DNA of 64,000 nucleotides from Embleya scabrispora (GCF_002024165.1 NZ_MWQN01000001.1:3699365-3763364), one strand, 5' to 3'. Numbered from the stretch's first letter, positions 16,938 through 27,344 are shown. Program-made: numbers and translations. The notes: a model not told the origin generated them from the sequence alone.

Positions 16938-18119
16938 ATGACCGCCACGGCCGAGCGGGCCGAACCGGACCTGTACCGCCCCGAGCGGTACGTGGACGGC
17001 CCGCCGCACGCGCTGTTCGCCGAGTTGCGCCGGACCCGGCCGGTGTACTGGCAGGACATCCCGGGGCAGCCGGGCTACTGGGCGGTGCTGCGGCACGCCG
17101 ACGTCGAGTACGTGTCGCAGCACCCCGAGATCTTCTCCGCCGAGGCCGGCGGGATCCTCGTCGAGGACCTCGAACCGGACCGCCTGGAGGCGCTGCGCGG
17201 CACGCTGCTCTCGATGGACCCGCCACGGCACCGGGCCTACCGCAAGCCGCTGGTCAAGTCCTTCACCGCACGGGTCGTCGGCGGCATGGAGGACCGGATC
17301 CGGGCCATCTGCCGGGAGATCCTGGCCCGGGTCGGCGGCGGCGAGGTCGAGTTCGTGCACGACGTCACCTCCGGGCTGCCCACCCAGGTGATCGGCGAGC
17401 TGATGGGCCTGCCGGCCGCGGACTGGGCCCACATCCACGCGCTCGCCGAGCGCAACACGGCGGGCGAGGGCGGCACGGCGGCGATCGAGATGGCCCGCTA
17501 CGCGATGGGTTTCGCGGCGCGGCGCCGGATCGAGGAGCCGCGCGCGGACATCACGTCGCTGATCCTGGAGTCCGAGTTCGACGGCAGGATGATGACCGAC
17601 CTCGACTTCGGCCGGTTCTTCGTGCAGTTGGTGACCGCGGGCAACGACACCACCAAGACGATGCTCTCCGCCGGATTGGACGCGCTGCTCGCCCACCCCG
17701 ACCAGCTCGCCGCGCTGCGCGCGGATCGTGCGCTGGTGCCGGGCGCGGTGGAGGAGATCCTGCGCTGGGCCAACCCGCTGCACTACTTCCGCCGCACCGC
17801 CACCCGGGACACCGAACTACGCGGCGTGCGGATCGCGGCGGGCGAGAAGGTGGCGATGTACTACACCTCGGCCAACCGCGACGAGGAGGTTTTCGCCGAC
17901 CCGCAACGCTTCGACATCACCCGCAGGCCCAATCCGCACCTGTCGTTCGGCTTCGCCGAGCACTTCTGCCTGGGCGTGCACATCGCCCGACTGGAGGGCC
18001 GGGTGTTCTTCGAGGAGCTGCTCGCGGCGCATCCCGTGATCGAGCGGACCGGCGAGCCCGAGCGGTTGTGCTCCAACCTCAACAACGCGCTCACCCGATT
18101 GCCGGTGCGGCTGGGGTAA
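16938..18119 (+). CDS. Cytochrome P450
   Basis: A 393-residue bacterial P450. The I-helix oxygen-activation motif reads AGNDTT, the K-helix ExxR is in VEEILRWANP, and the haem loop is FGFAEHFCLGVHIARLE with the axial cysteine. The haem motif has FGFAEH where most have FGxGxH. The stretch HYFRRTATRDTELRG resembles CYP families acting on steroids and terpenes, but no substrate can be assigned. A GTG at 16923 is possible; ATG 16938 has gaggggg just upstream and is preferred. No ferredoxin or reductase gene is adjacent, so redox partners must come from elsewhere. Confidence 0.88.
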   Translation: MTATAERAEPDLYRPERYVDGPPHALFAELRRTRPVYWQDIPGQPGYWAVLRHADVEYVSQHPEIFSAEAGGILVEDLEPDRLEALRGTLLSMDPPRHRAYRKPLVKSFTARVVGGMEDRIRAICREILARVGGGEVEFVHDVTSGLPTQVIGELMGLPAADWAHIHALAERNTAGEGGTAAIEMARYAMGFAARRRIEEPRADITSLILESEFDGRMMTDLDFGRFFVQLVTAGNDTTKTMLSAGLDALLAHPDQLAALRADRALVPGAVEEILRWANPLHYFRRTATRDTELRGVRIAAGEKVAMYYTSANRDEEVFADPQRFDITRRPNPHLSFGFAEHFCLGVHIARLEGRVFFEELLAAHPVIERTGEPERLCSNLNNALTRLPVRLG

Positions 18120-18337
18120 CGATCGACGACCGCGGGTGATCCCCGGGCGGGCCGGGCCCGTCCGGGGCCTCGGCATGCGCTCTTCCCGGTTTCCCGGAGC
18201 GTGACAGGCATGCGACACCGGTCGAAAGGGGACACATAGACGATCGACTCGGGGAAGGCGAAGAGGGCCGAATCCTCGCACCTGGTCCGCACTGGTTCGT
18301 ACTCGGTCCATCGACACCGGTCTCCGGGAGGCTTCCC

Positions 18338-18784
18338 ATGGGCAGCCGTCAACTGGTCATACGCGCGGGACGCCGCTGTGCGCTCGCGGTCGCCGCGGTC
18401 GGCATCGTCGCGGCGGCCGGGGCCCTGGACGCCGGCCCGGCTCCCGCTCCGTCACCCGAGCGCAGTAGCGCCGTCGCGACGGTGGAATCCGCCCCGTCCG
18501 CCGCCCGGGGCACCGGGGCGGCCCCGTCCGCCTACTCGTTGCAGACCCAGGGCGGTCCGCGCAGCGTGCGGGTCGCGCGGGTGGTCACCGGCACGATGCT
18601 GCTGACCGGCCTCGTGCTCACCGCGCTCGGCGCGATCGGCATGCGCGGACCGGAGCTGATCCGGCGCAAGGTCGCCCTGCGGGCCTCCTACGCGGCCGGG
18701 GCCTCCCGCTACCGGTGGTCGGCGCCGAGTCCGCGGCCGGCCCACCCGCCGACCATCCCGGGGACCGGCCCGCCCGGCGCGTGA
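18338..18784 (+). CDS. Hypothetical small membrane protein
   Basis: A 148-residue protein with an N-terminal hydrophobic stretch (ALAVAAVGIVAAAGALDAG), an Ala/Pro/Ser-rich spacer and one membrane helix (GTMLLTGLVLTALGAIGM), followed by a basic region and a Pro-rich tail. A good ribosome site (gggaggc) precedes the ATG. The layout is a secreted or membrane protein with the C-terminus probably inside. No family is recognised. It lies between the P450 and the DUF2520 gene, separated from each by its own gap. Confidence 0.6.
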   Translation: MGSRQLVIRAGRRCALAVAAVGIVAAAGALDAGPAPAPSPERSSAVATVESAPSAARGTGAAPSAYSLQTQGGPRSVRVARVVTGTMLLTGLVLTALGAIGMRGPELIRRKVALRASYAAGASRYRWSAPSPRPAHPPTIPGTGPPGA

Positions 18785-18848
18785 GTACCCTGATCGGGCC
18801 AGTACTCGTCCGGTACCCGCCGCGGACTGGAACGGAAGGCTCGCTCGC

Positions 18849-19787
18849 GTGAACAACGACATCACCGCACGCCCGTATCCGCACGGCCGCTCGCCCGACC
18901 CCGCCGACCGCCCCGCGCGGCTGCGCGTGGGCGTGGTGGGCACCGGCCGCGTCGGCCCGACCCTCGCCGCCGCCCTCGCCCTCGCCGGGCACTCGGTGGT
19001 GGCCGCCTCCGGCGTCTCCGAGGCATCCCGGCGCCGCGCCGAGGAACTGCTCCCCGGTGTCCCGCTGGTCACCCCGCAGGAGGTCATCGCGGCCTCCGAC
19101 CTGACCCTGCTGACCGTGCCCGACGACGCGCTGGAAGCCCTGGTCCACGGCCTGGCCGAGACCGGGGCGATCAAGGCCGGCCAACTCCTGGTGCACGCCT
19201 CCGGCCGCTACGGCGTCGGCATCCTGGAGCCGGCCACCCGCGCCGGCGCGCTGCCGCTCGCGCTGCACCCGGTGATGACCTTCACCGGCAGCACCGTCGA
19301 CCTGGAACGACTGGCCGGCTGCTCCTTCGGGGTCACCTCGCCCGAGGTGCTGCGGCCGGTCGCCGAGGCGCTGGTGGTGGAGATGGGCGGTGAGCCCGAG
19401 TGGATCGAGGAGCAGGACCGCGCGCTCTACCACGTGGCCCTGGCCAACGGCGCGAACCACCTGGTCACCCTGGTCGCGCAGTCGATCGAACTGCTCGGCG
19501 CGGCCGGCGTGCGGGCCCCGGGCCGGATGCTCGGGCCGCTGCTCGGCGCCGCCCTGGACAACGCGCTGCGCGCCGGCGACCACGCGCTGACCGGTCCGGT
19601 CGCGCGCGGCGACGCGGGCACGGTGGCCGCGCACGTGGCCGAGTTGCGTCGGGTCTCGCCCGAGGCGCTGGCCGCCTATGTGGCGATGGCCCGGCTGACC
19701 GCGGACCGCGCGCTCAACGCCGGGCTGCTCAAGGCCGAGGCGGCCGAGGCGCTGCTCGGAGTGCTGGCCGAGGGAGGCCGACCGTGA
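18849..19787 (+). CDS. Rossmann-fold/DUF2520 protein
   Basis: A 312-residue protein beginning, after a 26-residue tail, with a dinucleotide-binding motif [13 protein letters not shown], then [14 protein letters not shown] and a C-terminal helical DUF2520 domain ([16 protein letters not shown]). The fold resembles ketopantoate reductase and 6-phosphogluconate dehydrogenase-like enzymes. Its stop overlaps panC (GTGA at 19784-19787) and it heads the pantothenate operon, so a role in pantothenate or NAD(P) metabolism is plausible but unproven. The GTG start has ggaagg nine bases upstream. Confidence 0.82.
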   Translation: MNNDITARPYPHGRSPDPADRPARLRVGVVGTGRVGPTLAAALALAGHSVVAASGVSEASRRRAEELLPGVPLVTPQEVIAASDLTLLTVPDDALEALVHGLAETGAIKAGQLLVHASGRYGVGILEPATRAGALPLALHPVMTFTGSTVDLERLAGCSFGVTSPEVLRPVAEALVVEMGGEPEWIEEQDRALYHVALANGANHLVTLVAQSIELLGAAGVRAPGRMLGPLLGAALDNALRAGDHALTGPVARGDAGTVAAHVAELRRVSPEALAAYVAMARLTADRALNAGLLKAEAAEALLGVLAEGGRP

Positions 19788-20644
19788 CCGATGTGCGACT
19801 GGCCCGGACCGCGGCCGAACTCGCCGAGGACACCCGCCCGCACGGGCTGCGCGCGGTGGTGATGACGATGGGCGCGCTGCACGAGGGGCACGCCGCGTTG
19901 ATCCACGCCGCGCGCGCGTTCGTCGGCTCGGCCGGACACGTGGTGGTCACCGTGTTCGTCAACCCGCTCCAGTTCGGCGCGGGGGAGGACCTGGACCGCT
20001 ACCCGCGCACCCTGGACGCCGACCTGGAGGTGAGCGCGCGGGCGGGCGCCGACGTGGTGTTCGCGCCCTCGGTGGACGAGGTGTACCCGGGCGGCGAGCC
20101 GCAGGTGCGGATCACCGCCGGACCCACCGGCTCCGTCCTCGAAGGCGCCTCCCGCCCCGGCCACTTCGACGGCATGCTCACCGTGGTGGCCAAGCTGCTG
20201 CACCTGACCGACCCGAAGATCGCCTTCTTCGGGGAGAAGGACGCCCAGCAACTGGCGCTGATCCGGCGCATGGTGCGCGATCTGAACTTCCCCGTCGAGA
20301 TCGTGGGCGTGCCCACCGTCCGCGAACCCGACGGGCTGGCCCGCTCCAGCCGCAACCGCTACCTCTCCGCGTCCGAGCGGGAGGTCGCGCTCTCCCTCGG
20401 GCGCGCGCTCGACGCGGGTGCCGGGCGCGCCGCCGACGGCGCGGCCGCGGTGCGGGCCGCGGCCGAGGGGGTGCTGCGGGCCGTCCTCGAGCCCGACTAC
20501 GTGGAGTTGGTCGATCCCGACGACTTCACCCCGGTGGCCGCGGACCACGCAGGCCCGGCGATCCTGGCGCTGGCGGCCCGCGTCGGCTCCACCCGCCTCA
20601 TCGACAACGCCCGCCTGACGATCACGGGAGTCCCCCGGTCATGA
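19784..20644 (+). CDS. panC: Pantothenate synthetase
   Basis: A 286-residue enzyme that ligates pantoate and beta-alanine with ATP hydrolysis to AMP. Signature motifs are present: [11 protein letters not shown] (the HIGH-type nucleotide site), [41 protein letters not shown] and [13 protein letters not shown] 19784 overlaps the upstream stop; the stop overlaps panD (ATGATG at 20641-20646). With panD directly downstream, beta-alanine supply and use are co-expressed. It is cytosolic and dimeric in known examples. Confidence 0.97.
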   Translation: MTDVRLARTAAELAEDTRPHGLRAVVMTMGALHEGHAALIHAARAFVGSAGHVVVTVFVNPLQFGAGEDLDRYPRTLDADLEVSARAGADVVFAPSVDEVYPGGEPQVRITAGPTGSVLEGASRPGHFDGMLTVVAKLLHLTDPKIAFFGEKDAQQLALIRRMVRDLNFPVEIVGVPTVREPDGLARSSRNRYLSASEREVALSLGRALDAGAGRAADGAAAVRAAAEGVLRAVLEPDYVELVDPDDFTPVAADHAGPAILALAARVGSTRLIDNARLTITGVPRS

Positions 20645-21072
20645 TGCGCACGATGTTCAAGTCCAAGATCCACCGCGCGACGATCACGCAGGCGGACCTC
20701 CACTACGTCGGATCCATCACCATCGACGAGGATCTGCTCGAAGCCGCCGACATCCTGCCCGGCGAACTGGTGCACGTGGTCGACATCGACAACGGCGCCC
20801 GCCTGGAGACGTACACGATCGCGGGCCCGCGCGGCACCGGCGTGATCGGCATCAACGGCGCCGCAGCACGGCTGGTGCACACCGGCGACCTGGTGATCAT
20901 CATCGCGTACGCGCAGGTCACCGACGCCGAGGCGCGGGCGATGAAGCCGCGTGTGGTGTTCGTCGACGCGGCCAACACGATCACCGGCACCGGGCACGAC
21001 CCGGCCGAGGCGCTGCCCGGCGGGGAGACCGTGCGCGGCGACCGGGTGGCCCCCGCTCGGACCGCGCCGTGA
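20641..21072 (+). CDS. panD: Aspartate 1-decarboxylase proenzyme
   Basis: A 143-residue proenzyme making beta-alanine from aspartate. The processing site is visible in [11 protein letters not shown]: cleavage before the serine would create the pyruvoyl group. [15 protein letters not shown] and the [12 protein letters not shown] block are typical. Starts at ATG 20641, overlapping the panC stop; a second ATG follows directly. Its stop overlaps nadB. The C-terminal tail of about 25 residues ([18 protein letters not shown]) is longer than in E. coli. Confidence 0.96.
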   Translation: MMRTMFKSKIHRATITQADLHYVGSITIDEDLLEAADILPGELVHVVDIDNGARLETYTIAGPRGTGVIGINGAAARLVHTGDLVIIIAYAQVTDAEARAMKPRVVFVDAANTITGTGHDPAEALPGGETVRGDRVAPARTAP

Positions 21073-22718
21073 ACGCGCCCGCACAACCCATGCGCCTGGC
21101 CGCGCCCGCTCCCGGCTGGACCGTACGGGCCGACGTCATCGTGGTCGGCTCCGGCGTTGCCGGCCTGACCGTCGCGCTGCGGGCCCGGCGGGCCGGCCGG
21201 GTGCTGTTGGTGACCAAGGGCCGGCTCGACGAGGGCTCCACCCGCTGGGCGCAGGGCGGGATAGCGGCCGCGCTCGACGAGGGCGACAGCCCCGAACAGC
21301 ACCTGCGCGACACGCTCGTGGCCGGCGCCGGGCTGTGCCTGGAGGACGCGGTCCGGGTGCTGGTCACCGAGGGCCCCGACGCGGTGCGCCGACTGATCGA
21401 CACCGGCGCCGAGTTCGACCGGGGCCCCGACGGAGACGTGCTGCTCACCCGCGAGGGCGGCCACCTGCGCAACCGCATCGTGCACGCGGGCGGCGACGCG
21501 ACGGGGGCGGAGATATCGCGCGCGCTGGTCGCCGCGGTGCACGCCCTGCCCGACATCGAGGTGATCGAGAACGCCCTCGTGCTCGACCTGTTGAAGGACG
21601 AGAGCGGGCGGGCCGCCGGGGTCACGCTGCACGTGATGGACGAGGGCACGCGCGACGGGGTCGGCGCCGCGGTGGGCCGGGCCGTCGTGCTCGCCACCGG
21701 CGGCATGGGCCAGGTGTTCTCGTCCACCACCAACCCCTCGGTGTCCACCGGTGACGGGGTCGCGCTCGCGCTGCGCGGCGGGGCCGAGGTCACCGACCTG
21801 GAGTTCGTGCAATTCCACCCGACCGTGTTGTGGTTGGGCCCGGACGCCGAAGGACAACAGCCGCTGGTCTCCGAGGCGGTGCGCGGCGAGGGCGCGCACC
21901 TCGTGGACGCGGCGGGCGTACGGTTCATGACCGACCGGCATCCGCTCGGCGAACTCGCCCCGCGCGACGTCGTGGCCAAGGGCATCATGCGTCGGATGGC
22001 CGAGACCGGCGCCGAGCACATGTACCTGGACGGCCGGCACTTCGGCGCGCAGATGTGGAAGCACCGCTTCCCGACCATCCTGGCCGCGTGCCTGGCGCAC
22101 GGGATCGACCCGGTGACCGAGCCGATCCCGGTTGCTCCCGCCGCGCACCACGCCAGTGGCGGGGTCCGCACCGACCTGCACGGCCGCACCAGCGTGCCGG
22201 GGCTGTACGCCTGCGGGGAGGTGGCCTGCACCGGCGTGCACGGCGCCAACCGGCTCGCCTCCAACTCGCTCCTGGAGGGCCTGGTCTTCGCCGAGCGCAT
22301 CGCCGCCGACCTGGCCCGGGACCTGCCGCCGTTCGCCGAGCCGCTCGCCCCGAGCGCACCCACGGGGCTGCTGGGCGAGGCGGTGCGCCTGCCGCTGCAA
22401 CGCGCGATGACCTCGGGCGCCGGGGTGTTGCGCAACGCGGCCGGGCTGGCCGCGACCGAGGCCGCGCTGACCGGCCTCGCGGCGCGCGCCGGCGACGATC
22501 CGTGCACGTCGACGTGGGAGACCACCAACCTGCACCTGGTCGCGAGCGCGCTCACTCGTGCCGCGCGGCTGCGCGAGGAGACGCGCGGCTGCCACTGGCG
22601 CGAGGACCACCCCGACCCCGACGACACGGCATGGCGCGGCAATCTGGTCACGACGCTGCGCGATGGCGAGCTGCGGGTCGCCTATCAGGCCCACGAACCG
22701 AAGGAGTCCACCGCGTGA
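21069..22718 (+). CDS. nadB: L-aspartate oxidase
   Basis: A 549-residue flavoenzyme oxidising aspartate to iminoaspartate, the first step of de novo NAD synthesis. FAD-binding [15 protein letters not shown], the [11 protein letters not shown] block, [11 protein letters not shown], and [20 protein letters not shown] are visible. GTG 21069 overlaps the panD stop and its own stop overlaps nadC. The partner quinolinate synthase gene nadA is not in the window. Sharing an operon with panC and panD couples two uses of aspartate: beta-alanine and quinolinate. Confidence 0.96.
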   Translation: MNAPAQPMRLAAPAPGWTVRADVIVVGSGVAGLTVALRARRAGRVLLVTKGRLDEGSTRWAQGGIAAALDEGDSPEQHLRDTLVAGAGLCLEDAVRVLVTEGPDAVRRLIDTGAEFDRGPDGDVLLTREGGHLRNRIVHAGGDATGAEISRALVAAVHALPDIEVIENALVLDLLKDESGRAAGVTLHVMDEGTRDGVGAAVGRAVVLATGGMGQVFSSTTNPSVSTGDGVALALRGGAEVTDLEFVQFHPTVLWLGPDAEGQQPLVSEAVRGEGAHLVDAAGVRFMTDRHPLGELAPRDVVAKGIMRRMAETGAEHMYLDGRHFGAQMWKHRFPTILAACLAHGIDPVTEPIPVAPAAHHASGGVRTDLHGRTSVPGLYACGEVACTGVHGANRLASNSLLEGLVFAERIAADLARDLPPFAEPLAPSAPTGLLGEAVRLPLQRAMTSGAGVLRNAAGLAATEAALTGLAARAGDDPCTSTWETTNLHLVASALTRAARLREETRGCHWREDHPDPDDTAWRGNLVTTLRDGELRVAYQAHEPKESTA

Positions 22719-23605
22719 GCACCGACCAGCTGTCCGCCGACCTCACCGCGCGCCTGGCCGAGGCCGGGCTCGACCCGCTCGCCGTCGCCGCGCTCGTGGC
22801 CGCCGCCGTCGCGGAGGACCTGGCCGGCGGCGTGGATGTCACCTCGGTGGCCACCATTCCGGAAACCGCGCGCGGGCATGCCGACTTCACCGCCCGCGCC
22901 GCGGGTGTGGTCGCGGGCCTGCCGGTCGCCGAGGCGGTCCTCGAACTCGTCTGCGGCGCCGACCTGGTGGTCACCCGGCACGTGCGGGACGGCGACGCGG
23001 TGGCGCCGGGCACGGTGCTGTTCGGTGCCGAGACGGGCACCCGCGCGCTGCTCACCGCGGAGCGGGTGGCGCTGAACCTGCTCTCCCGGCTGTCCGGGGT
23101 GACCACCGTCACCCGTGCGTGGGTGGACGCGGTCGACGGCACCGGCGCCGCGATCCGGGACACCCGCAAGACCACGCCGGGTCTGCGCGCGCTGGAGAAG
23201 TACGCGGTGCGCTGCGGCGGCGGGATCAACCACCGCATGTCGTTGTCCGACGCGGCGATGGTCAAGGACAACCACGTCGTCGCCGCGGGCGGCGTCGCGG
23301 AGGCGTTCAAGGCCGTGCGGGCGGCGTTCCCGGACCTTCCCGTCGAGGTCGAGGTGGACCATCTCGAGCAGATCCCGCCGGTCCTGGACGCGGGCGCCGA
23401 CCTGATCCTCCTGGACAACATGAGCCCCCGACAGATGCGCGAGGCGGTGGCCCTGGTCGCGGGCCGGGCCCGACTCGAGGCCAGCGGCGGGCTCACCCTG
23501 GAGACCGCCCGCGAGGTCGCCGAGACCGGTGTGGACTACCTCTCGATCGGCGCGCTGACCCACTCCGCCCCGATCCTGGACATCGGTGTGGACCTGCGCG
23601 CCTGA
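22715..23605 (+). CDS. nadC: Nicotinate-nucleotide pyrophosphorylase (quinolinate phosphoribosyltransferase)
   Basis: A 296-residue enzyme converting quinolinate and PRPP to nicotinate mononucleotide with decarboxylation. Motifs: ALNLLSRLSGVTT, DTRKTTPGLRALEKYAVRCGGG, HRMSLSDAAMVKDNH and VEVEVDHLEQ with the C-terminal EASGGL and GVDYLSIGALTHS. Ribosome site aaggag lies inside nadB and GTG 22715 overlaps the nadB stop. It is the last member of the overlapping set; coaX follows after 104 bp. Confidence 0.96.
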   Translation: MSTDQLSADLTARLAEAGLDPLAVAALVAAAVAEDLAGGVDVTSVATIPETARGHADFTARAAGVVAGLPVAEAVLELVCGADLVVTRHVRDGDAVAPGTVLFGAETGTRALLTAERVALNLLSRLSGVTTVTRAWVDAVDGTGAAIRDTRKTTPGLRALEKYAVRCGGGINHRMSLSDAAMVKDNHVVAAGGVAEAFKAVRAAFPDLPVEVEVDHLEQIPPVLDAGADLILLDNMSPRQMREAVALVAGRARLEASGGLTLETAREVAETGVDYLSIGALTHSAPILDIGVDLRA

Positions 23606-23709
23606 GCGACCGGTACCGTTCACCGGATCAGCCGTCCCCGCTCCTCCCGCCCTCCCGAAGCCGCGCTCCGTCCCCCACGGCCCGAGCCAGAACACCAAGG
23701 ACGCCCACG

Positions 23710-24498
23710 ATGTTGCTCACCATCGACGTCGGTAACTCGCATACCGTGCTCGGCCTGTTCGACGGTGACGAGATCGTCGAGCACTGGCGCATCTCGACCG
23801 AGGCCCGGCGGACCGCCGACGAACTCGCGGTGACCCTCGCGGGACTGCTCGGCCAGCATCCGCTGATCGGTGCCGAGGGCGTCGACGGCATCGCGATCTG
23901 CTCCACCGTGCCGTCCGTGCTGCACGAGATGCGGGACATGGTGCGGCGCTACTACGGCGACATCCCCACGGTCGTGGTCGAGCCCGGGGTCAAGACCGGC
24001 GTGCCGGTCCTGATGGACAACCCCAAGGAGGTCGGCACCGACCGGATCATCAACGCGCTTGCGGCGGTCAAGCTGTACGGCGGCCCGTGCGTGGTGGTCG
24101 ACTTCGGCACCGCGACCACGTTCGACGCGGTCAGCACCAAGGGCGAGTACGTCGGCGGCGCGATCGCCCCCGGCATCGAGATCTCGGTGGACGCGCTGGG
24201 CGCCCGGGGCGCGCAGTTGCGCAAGATCGAGCTGATGCGCCCGCGCAGCGTGATCGGCAAGAGCACGGTCGAGGCGATGCAGGCCGGCATCCTGTACGGC
24301 TTCGCCGGCCAGGTGGACGGCGTGGTCAAACGCATGGCGGCCGAGTTGTCCCCGGACGACCCGGACGCGGTCACGGTGGTGGCCACCGGCGGCCTGGCCA
24401 CACTGGTCCTGGGCGAGGCGTCGGTGATCGACGTGCACGAGCCGTGGCTGACCCTGATCGGCCTGCGGATGGTGTACGAGCGCAACGCGGCGGTCTGA
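23710..24498 (+). CDS. coaX: Type III pantothenate kinase
   Basis: A 262-residue ASKHA-fold kinase phosphorylating pantothenate, the first committed step to CoA. It begins with the phosphate-binding DVGNSHTVLGLFDG; the GTDRIINALAA block, VVDFGTATTFD and GGAIAPGIEIS are type III signatures. These kinases need a monovalent cation and resist feedback by CoA in characterised bacteria. Placed just after panC/panD, it continues the pathway. The ATG at 23710 is the family-consistent start; the upstream frame is antisense or shadow of nadC. Confidence 0.95.
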   Translation: MLLTIDVGNSHTVLGLFDGDEIVEHWRISTEARRTADELAVTLAGLLGQHPLIGAEGVDGIAICSTVPSVLHEMRDMVRRYYGDIPTVVVEPGVKTGVPVLMDNPKEVGTDRIINALAAVKLYGGPCVVVDFGTATTFDAVSTKGEYVGGAIAPGIEISVDALGARGAQLRKIELMRPRSVIGKSTVEAMQAGILYGFAGQVDGVVKRMAAELSPDDPDAVTVVATGGLATLVLGEASVIDVHEPWLTLIGLRMVYERNAAV

Positions 24499-24589
24499 GC
24501 GGGGCGCGGGTCGGATTCGTGGTCCGAGTCGGAAAAACACAAGCATGAAATAAGCCGGATTGTCCGGCTCGCCGCATACAGTGCGGAGT

Positions 24590-25546
24590 ATGCCGACGCC
24601 ACATGGTGACCAGGGGATGGCCTTCAGCGCGCACGAGGTGCGGGTGCTGCGTCGGGCGCTGACCGTCGCGCTGCGCGGCGGGCGCGACTCGGTCGACTTC
24701 TGGCTGCTGGGCCGGGCGATCGGCGAGGCGCACGACGAGCGGGAGCGGCTGCGCGCCTTCATGACGGCCGAACTGCGCCGCTATCGCGCCGCGTTGCCGG
24801 GGAGCGCGGCCACGTTCCTGTCCTGCCTGCGCAACGCGGTGGACGAGATCGCGCACGTGCCGTCGGCCGAGGACCTGGCCGCGCTGCGCACGGTCGTCGA
24901 CCTCCCCTGCGGCGAACGCGAACGGGCAAGCCGCGCGGCCCTGTTGCGCCGCTGCACACACCTGGCCGAGGCCGCCCTCGACCAACGCCTCACCGCAAGA
25001 GCCCACCACCGAGCCGCCGCCGAAGCCCACCGCGCCACCCGCCCGGACCCGTTGGACATCCTCATCCCGGGCCGCCCGCGAGTTTCCCATGGCACGCCCG
25101 CGGTGGTGGCGACCCGCGCCACCCGCGACCGCGAGGCGCCCTCGGCAGCCCCCGAGCCCGAAGCCCCCCGACCCACGACGCCCGAGGTGGCCGTCACCGA
25201 ACCGATGGCCACCGAGCCCAGGGGAACCACGCCGGAAGCCGCCGAGTACACAACCACCGAGTCGACGACGCCCCGCGAAGCCACCGAGTCGGAGGCCGCC
25301 GCATCCGAAGCCCCCGAGCCCGCCGGACGCGACAGCGCCACGCCCGAAATCGCCGAAGACAGGACTCCCGAACTCCAAGCGGCACCTGAAGTGCCCGAAC
25401 TCGAAGCACCCGAGAGTGCGGCCGTCGCGCCGAGGCCATCCACCACGGCCGAATCCCCGCCCGCGGCGGTGATTCCGCACCGCCGCCAAGGCCGCGTTCT
25501 GGGCCAACTCCCGGCCCCCGATGTCCTGCACACCGGCACGGGCTGA
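24590..25546 (+). CDS. Hypothetical protein with helical N-terminal domain and acidic Pro/Thr/Glu-rich tail
   Basis: A 318-residue protein. The first 150 residues look globular and helical (FSAHEVRVLRRALTVALR, VDFWLLGRAIGEAHDERERLRAF, FLSCLRNAVDEIAHVPSAEDL). The remaining half is disordered, rich in P, T, E and A with many TEP/TPE/APE triplets, and ends in basic HRRQGR. ATG 24590 has TACAGT at 24577-24582, seven bases upstream, consistent with leaderless initiation; ATG 24617 is an alternative. It lies between coaX and lysS. The function is unknown; it may be cytoplasmic, as no signal or membrane helix is seen. Confidence 0.72.
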   Translation: MPTPHGDQGMAFSAHEVRVLRRALTVALRGGRDSVDFWLLGRAIGEAHDERERLRAFMTAELRRYRAALPGSAATFLSCLRNAVDEIAHVPSAEDLAALRTVVDLPCGERERASRAALLRRCTHLAEAALDQRLTARAHHRAAAEAHRATRPDPLDILIPGRPRVSHGTPAVVATRATRDREAPSAAPEPEAPRPTTPEVAVTEPMATEPRGTTPEAAEYTTTESTTPREATESEAAASEAPEPAGRDSATPEIAEDRTPELQAAPEVPELEAPESAAVAPRPSTTAESPPAAVIPHRRQGRVLGQLPAPDVLHTGTG

Positions 25547-25770
25547 TTCCCCGTGGGGCGGACCAAGGTCGCGGTGCAGGTGGGAACCCCGGTCGTCACG
25601 GATACGAGGGTGCCGCACGAGGTCATCGAGGTCGGGGCGAGCACACCCGCAGCCCCCGCGCCGCGTTGTCGGTGCCCACGGGGTCGAGAACGTGTGGGAT
25701 CACACGCTCACCGGCTCGACGCCGCGCCCGTGTCGGGGAGAACCGGTTCGAGGGTCGGACGGTCGGTCGG

Positions 25771-25776
25771 TAGCCT
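25771..25776 (+). promoter_or_regulatory. Leaderless -10 element of lysS
   Basis: TAGCCT lies exactly six bases before GTG 25783, so transcription would start at or next to the start codon. No Shine-Dalgarno is present upstream. The rest of the 236-bp gap from 25547 shows no gene. Confidence 0.6.
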
Positions 25777-25782
25777 TGTCCT

Positions 25783-27291
25783 GTGACCGAGCAGAGCGCA
25801 GCGCAGCCGCAGATCGACGACCTTCCCGAGCAGATGCGGGTTCGCCGCGACAAGCTCGATCGGCTTCGGGCCGAGGGGACCGACCCGTACCCGGTCGGTT
25901 TCCCCCGCACCACCACGGTGGGCGCGTTGCGTGCGGAGTTCGACGGTCTCGAAGCCGATGTGGAGACCGGGCGCCGGGTCGGCGTCACCGGCCGGGTCGT
26001 GCTGTACCGCACCGGCGGCAAGCTGTGCTTCGCCACGCTGCGCGACGGGGACGGCGACATCCAGGTGATGGTCTCGCTGGACGGCGTCGGCGCCGAGTCG
26101 CTGGCCGCCTGGAAGAGCGACGTCGACCTGGGCGACCACGTCGGTGTCGAGGGCCAGGTGATCACCTCCCGGCGCGGCGAGTTGTCGATCATGGTCGACT
26201 CCTGGGCGATCACGTCCAAGTGCCTGCGTCCACTGCCGGACAAGCACAAGGGCCTGACCGACCCCGAGGCCCGGGTCCGGCAGCGTTACGTCGACCTGAT
26301 CGTCAACGACGAGTCGCGGGCGATCCTGCGCACCCGCAGCCGGATGGTGCGCGCCATCCGCGAGTGGTTCGACGCCAGGGACTTCCTGGAGGTCGAGACG
26401 CCGATGTTGCAGCCGGTGCACGGCGGCGCCACCGCGCGCCCGTTCGTGACCCACATCAACGCGTACGACATGGACCTGTACCTGCGGATCGCGCCGGAGC
26501 TGTACCTCAAGCGCCTGGTCGTCGGCGGCGCCGAGAAGGTCTTCGAGATCAACCGCAACTTCCGCAACGAGGGCGCGGACTCCACGCACAACCCCGAGTT
26601 CACCATGCTCGAGGCCTACGAGGCGTACGGCGACTACAACACGGTGGCCACCCTCACCCGCGAGGTCTACCAGCATGTCGCGCAGGACGTGTTCGGCTCG
26701 CAGATCTTCCGCTACGGCGACCGCGAGGTGGACATCTCGGGCGACTGGCGCGAGATCACCGTCTACGGCTCGGTCTCCGAGGTGCTAGGCGAGGAGGTCA
26801 CCCCCGAGACGCCGATCGAGGCCGTGCGCAAGCTCGCCGACGCCCGCGAGATCGAGCACGACAAGTCCTGGGGCCAGGGCAAGCTGGTCCAGGAGATCTT
26901 CGAGGCGCTGGTCGAGCACACCCTGATCGAGCCGACCTTCGTCCGCGACTACCCGATCGAGACGTCGCCGCTGACCCGCCAGCACCGCAGCGTCGCCGGC
27001 GTCGCGGAGAAGTGGGACCTGATCGGCTTCGGCATGGAACTGGGCACCGGCTACTCCGAGTTGGTCGACCCGGTCGAGCAGCGCCGGCGGCTCACCGAGC
27101 AGTCACTGCTTGCCGCGGGCGGCGATGTCGAGGCCATGCGGATCGACGAGGACTTCCTGCGCGCGCTGGAGTTCGCGATGCCGCCGAGCGGCGGCGTGGG
27201 CATGGGCATCGACCGGATGATCATGGCCTTCACCGGTCGCGGCATCCGCGAGACGATCCTGTTCCCGCTGGTGAAGCCGACCACCGACTGA
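25783..27291 (+). CDS. lysS: Lysyl-tRNA synthetase, class II
   Basis: A 502-residue cytosolic synthetase charging tRNA-Lys. The N-terminal OB-fold anticodon-binding domain (GRVVLYRTGGKLCFATLRDG) is followed by class II motif 1, motif 2 (FRNEGADSTHNPEFT) and motif 3 (GVGMGIDRMIMAFTG). Length is normal for bacterial LysS. GTG 25783 follows a leaderless-type promoter. A strong terminator hairpin follows at 27303-27344, so it appears monocistronic. Confidence 0.97.
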   Translation: MTEQSAAQPQIDDLPEQMRVRRDKLDRLRAEGTDPYPVGFPRTTTVGALRAEFDGLEADVETGRRVGVTGRVVLYRTGGKLCFATLRDGDGDIQVMVSLDGVGAESLAAWKSDVDLGDHVGVEGQVITSRRGELSIMVDSWAITSKCLRPLPDKHKGLTDPEARVRQRYVDLIVNDESRAILRTRSRMVRAIREWFDARDFLEVETPMLQPVHGGATARPFVTHINAYDMDLYLRIAPELYLKRLVVGGAEKVFEINRNFRNEGADSTHNPEFTMLEAYEAYGDYNTVATLTREVYQHVAQDVFGSQIFRYGDREVDISGDWREITVYGSVSEVLGEEVTPETPIEAVRKLADAREIEHDKSWGQGKLVQEIFEALVEHTLIEPTFVRDYPIETSPLTRQHRSVAGVAEKWDLIGFGMELGTGYSELVDPVEQRRRLTEQSLLAAGGDVEAMRIDEDFLRALEFAMPPSGGVGMGIDRMIMAFTGRGIRETILFPLVKPTTD

Positions 27292-27302
27292 TCGACACGG
27301 CG

Positions 27303-27344
27303 GGAGCCCCCTCGGTGACGGTTCGTCGCCCCCGAGGGGGCTCC
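27303..27344 (+). terminator. Rho-independent-type hairpin after lysS
   Basis: A perfect 13-bp stem pairs 27303-27315 (ggagccccctcgg) with 27332-27344, with a 16-base loop. It lies 12 bases after the lysS stop. No U-tract follows, as is usual in this group. Confidence 0.8.

Noticed and set aside
25553-25786. 77-residue open frame before lysS
   Set aside because: Basic, low-complexity product overlapping the lysS promoter and start; no homology recognised.
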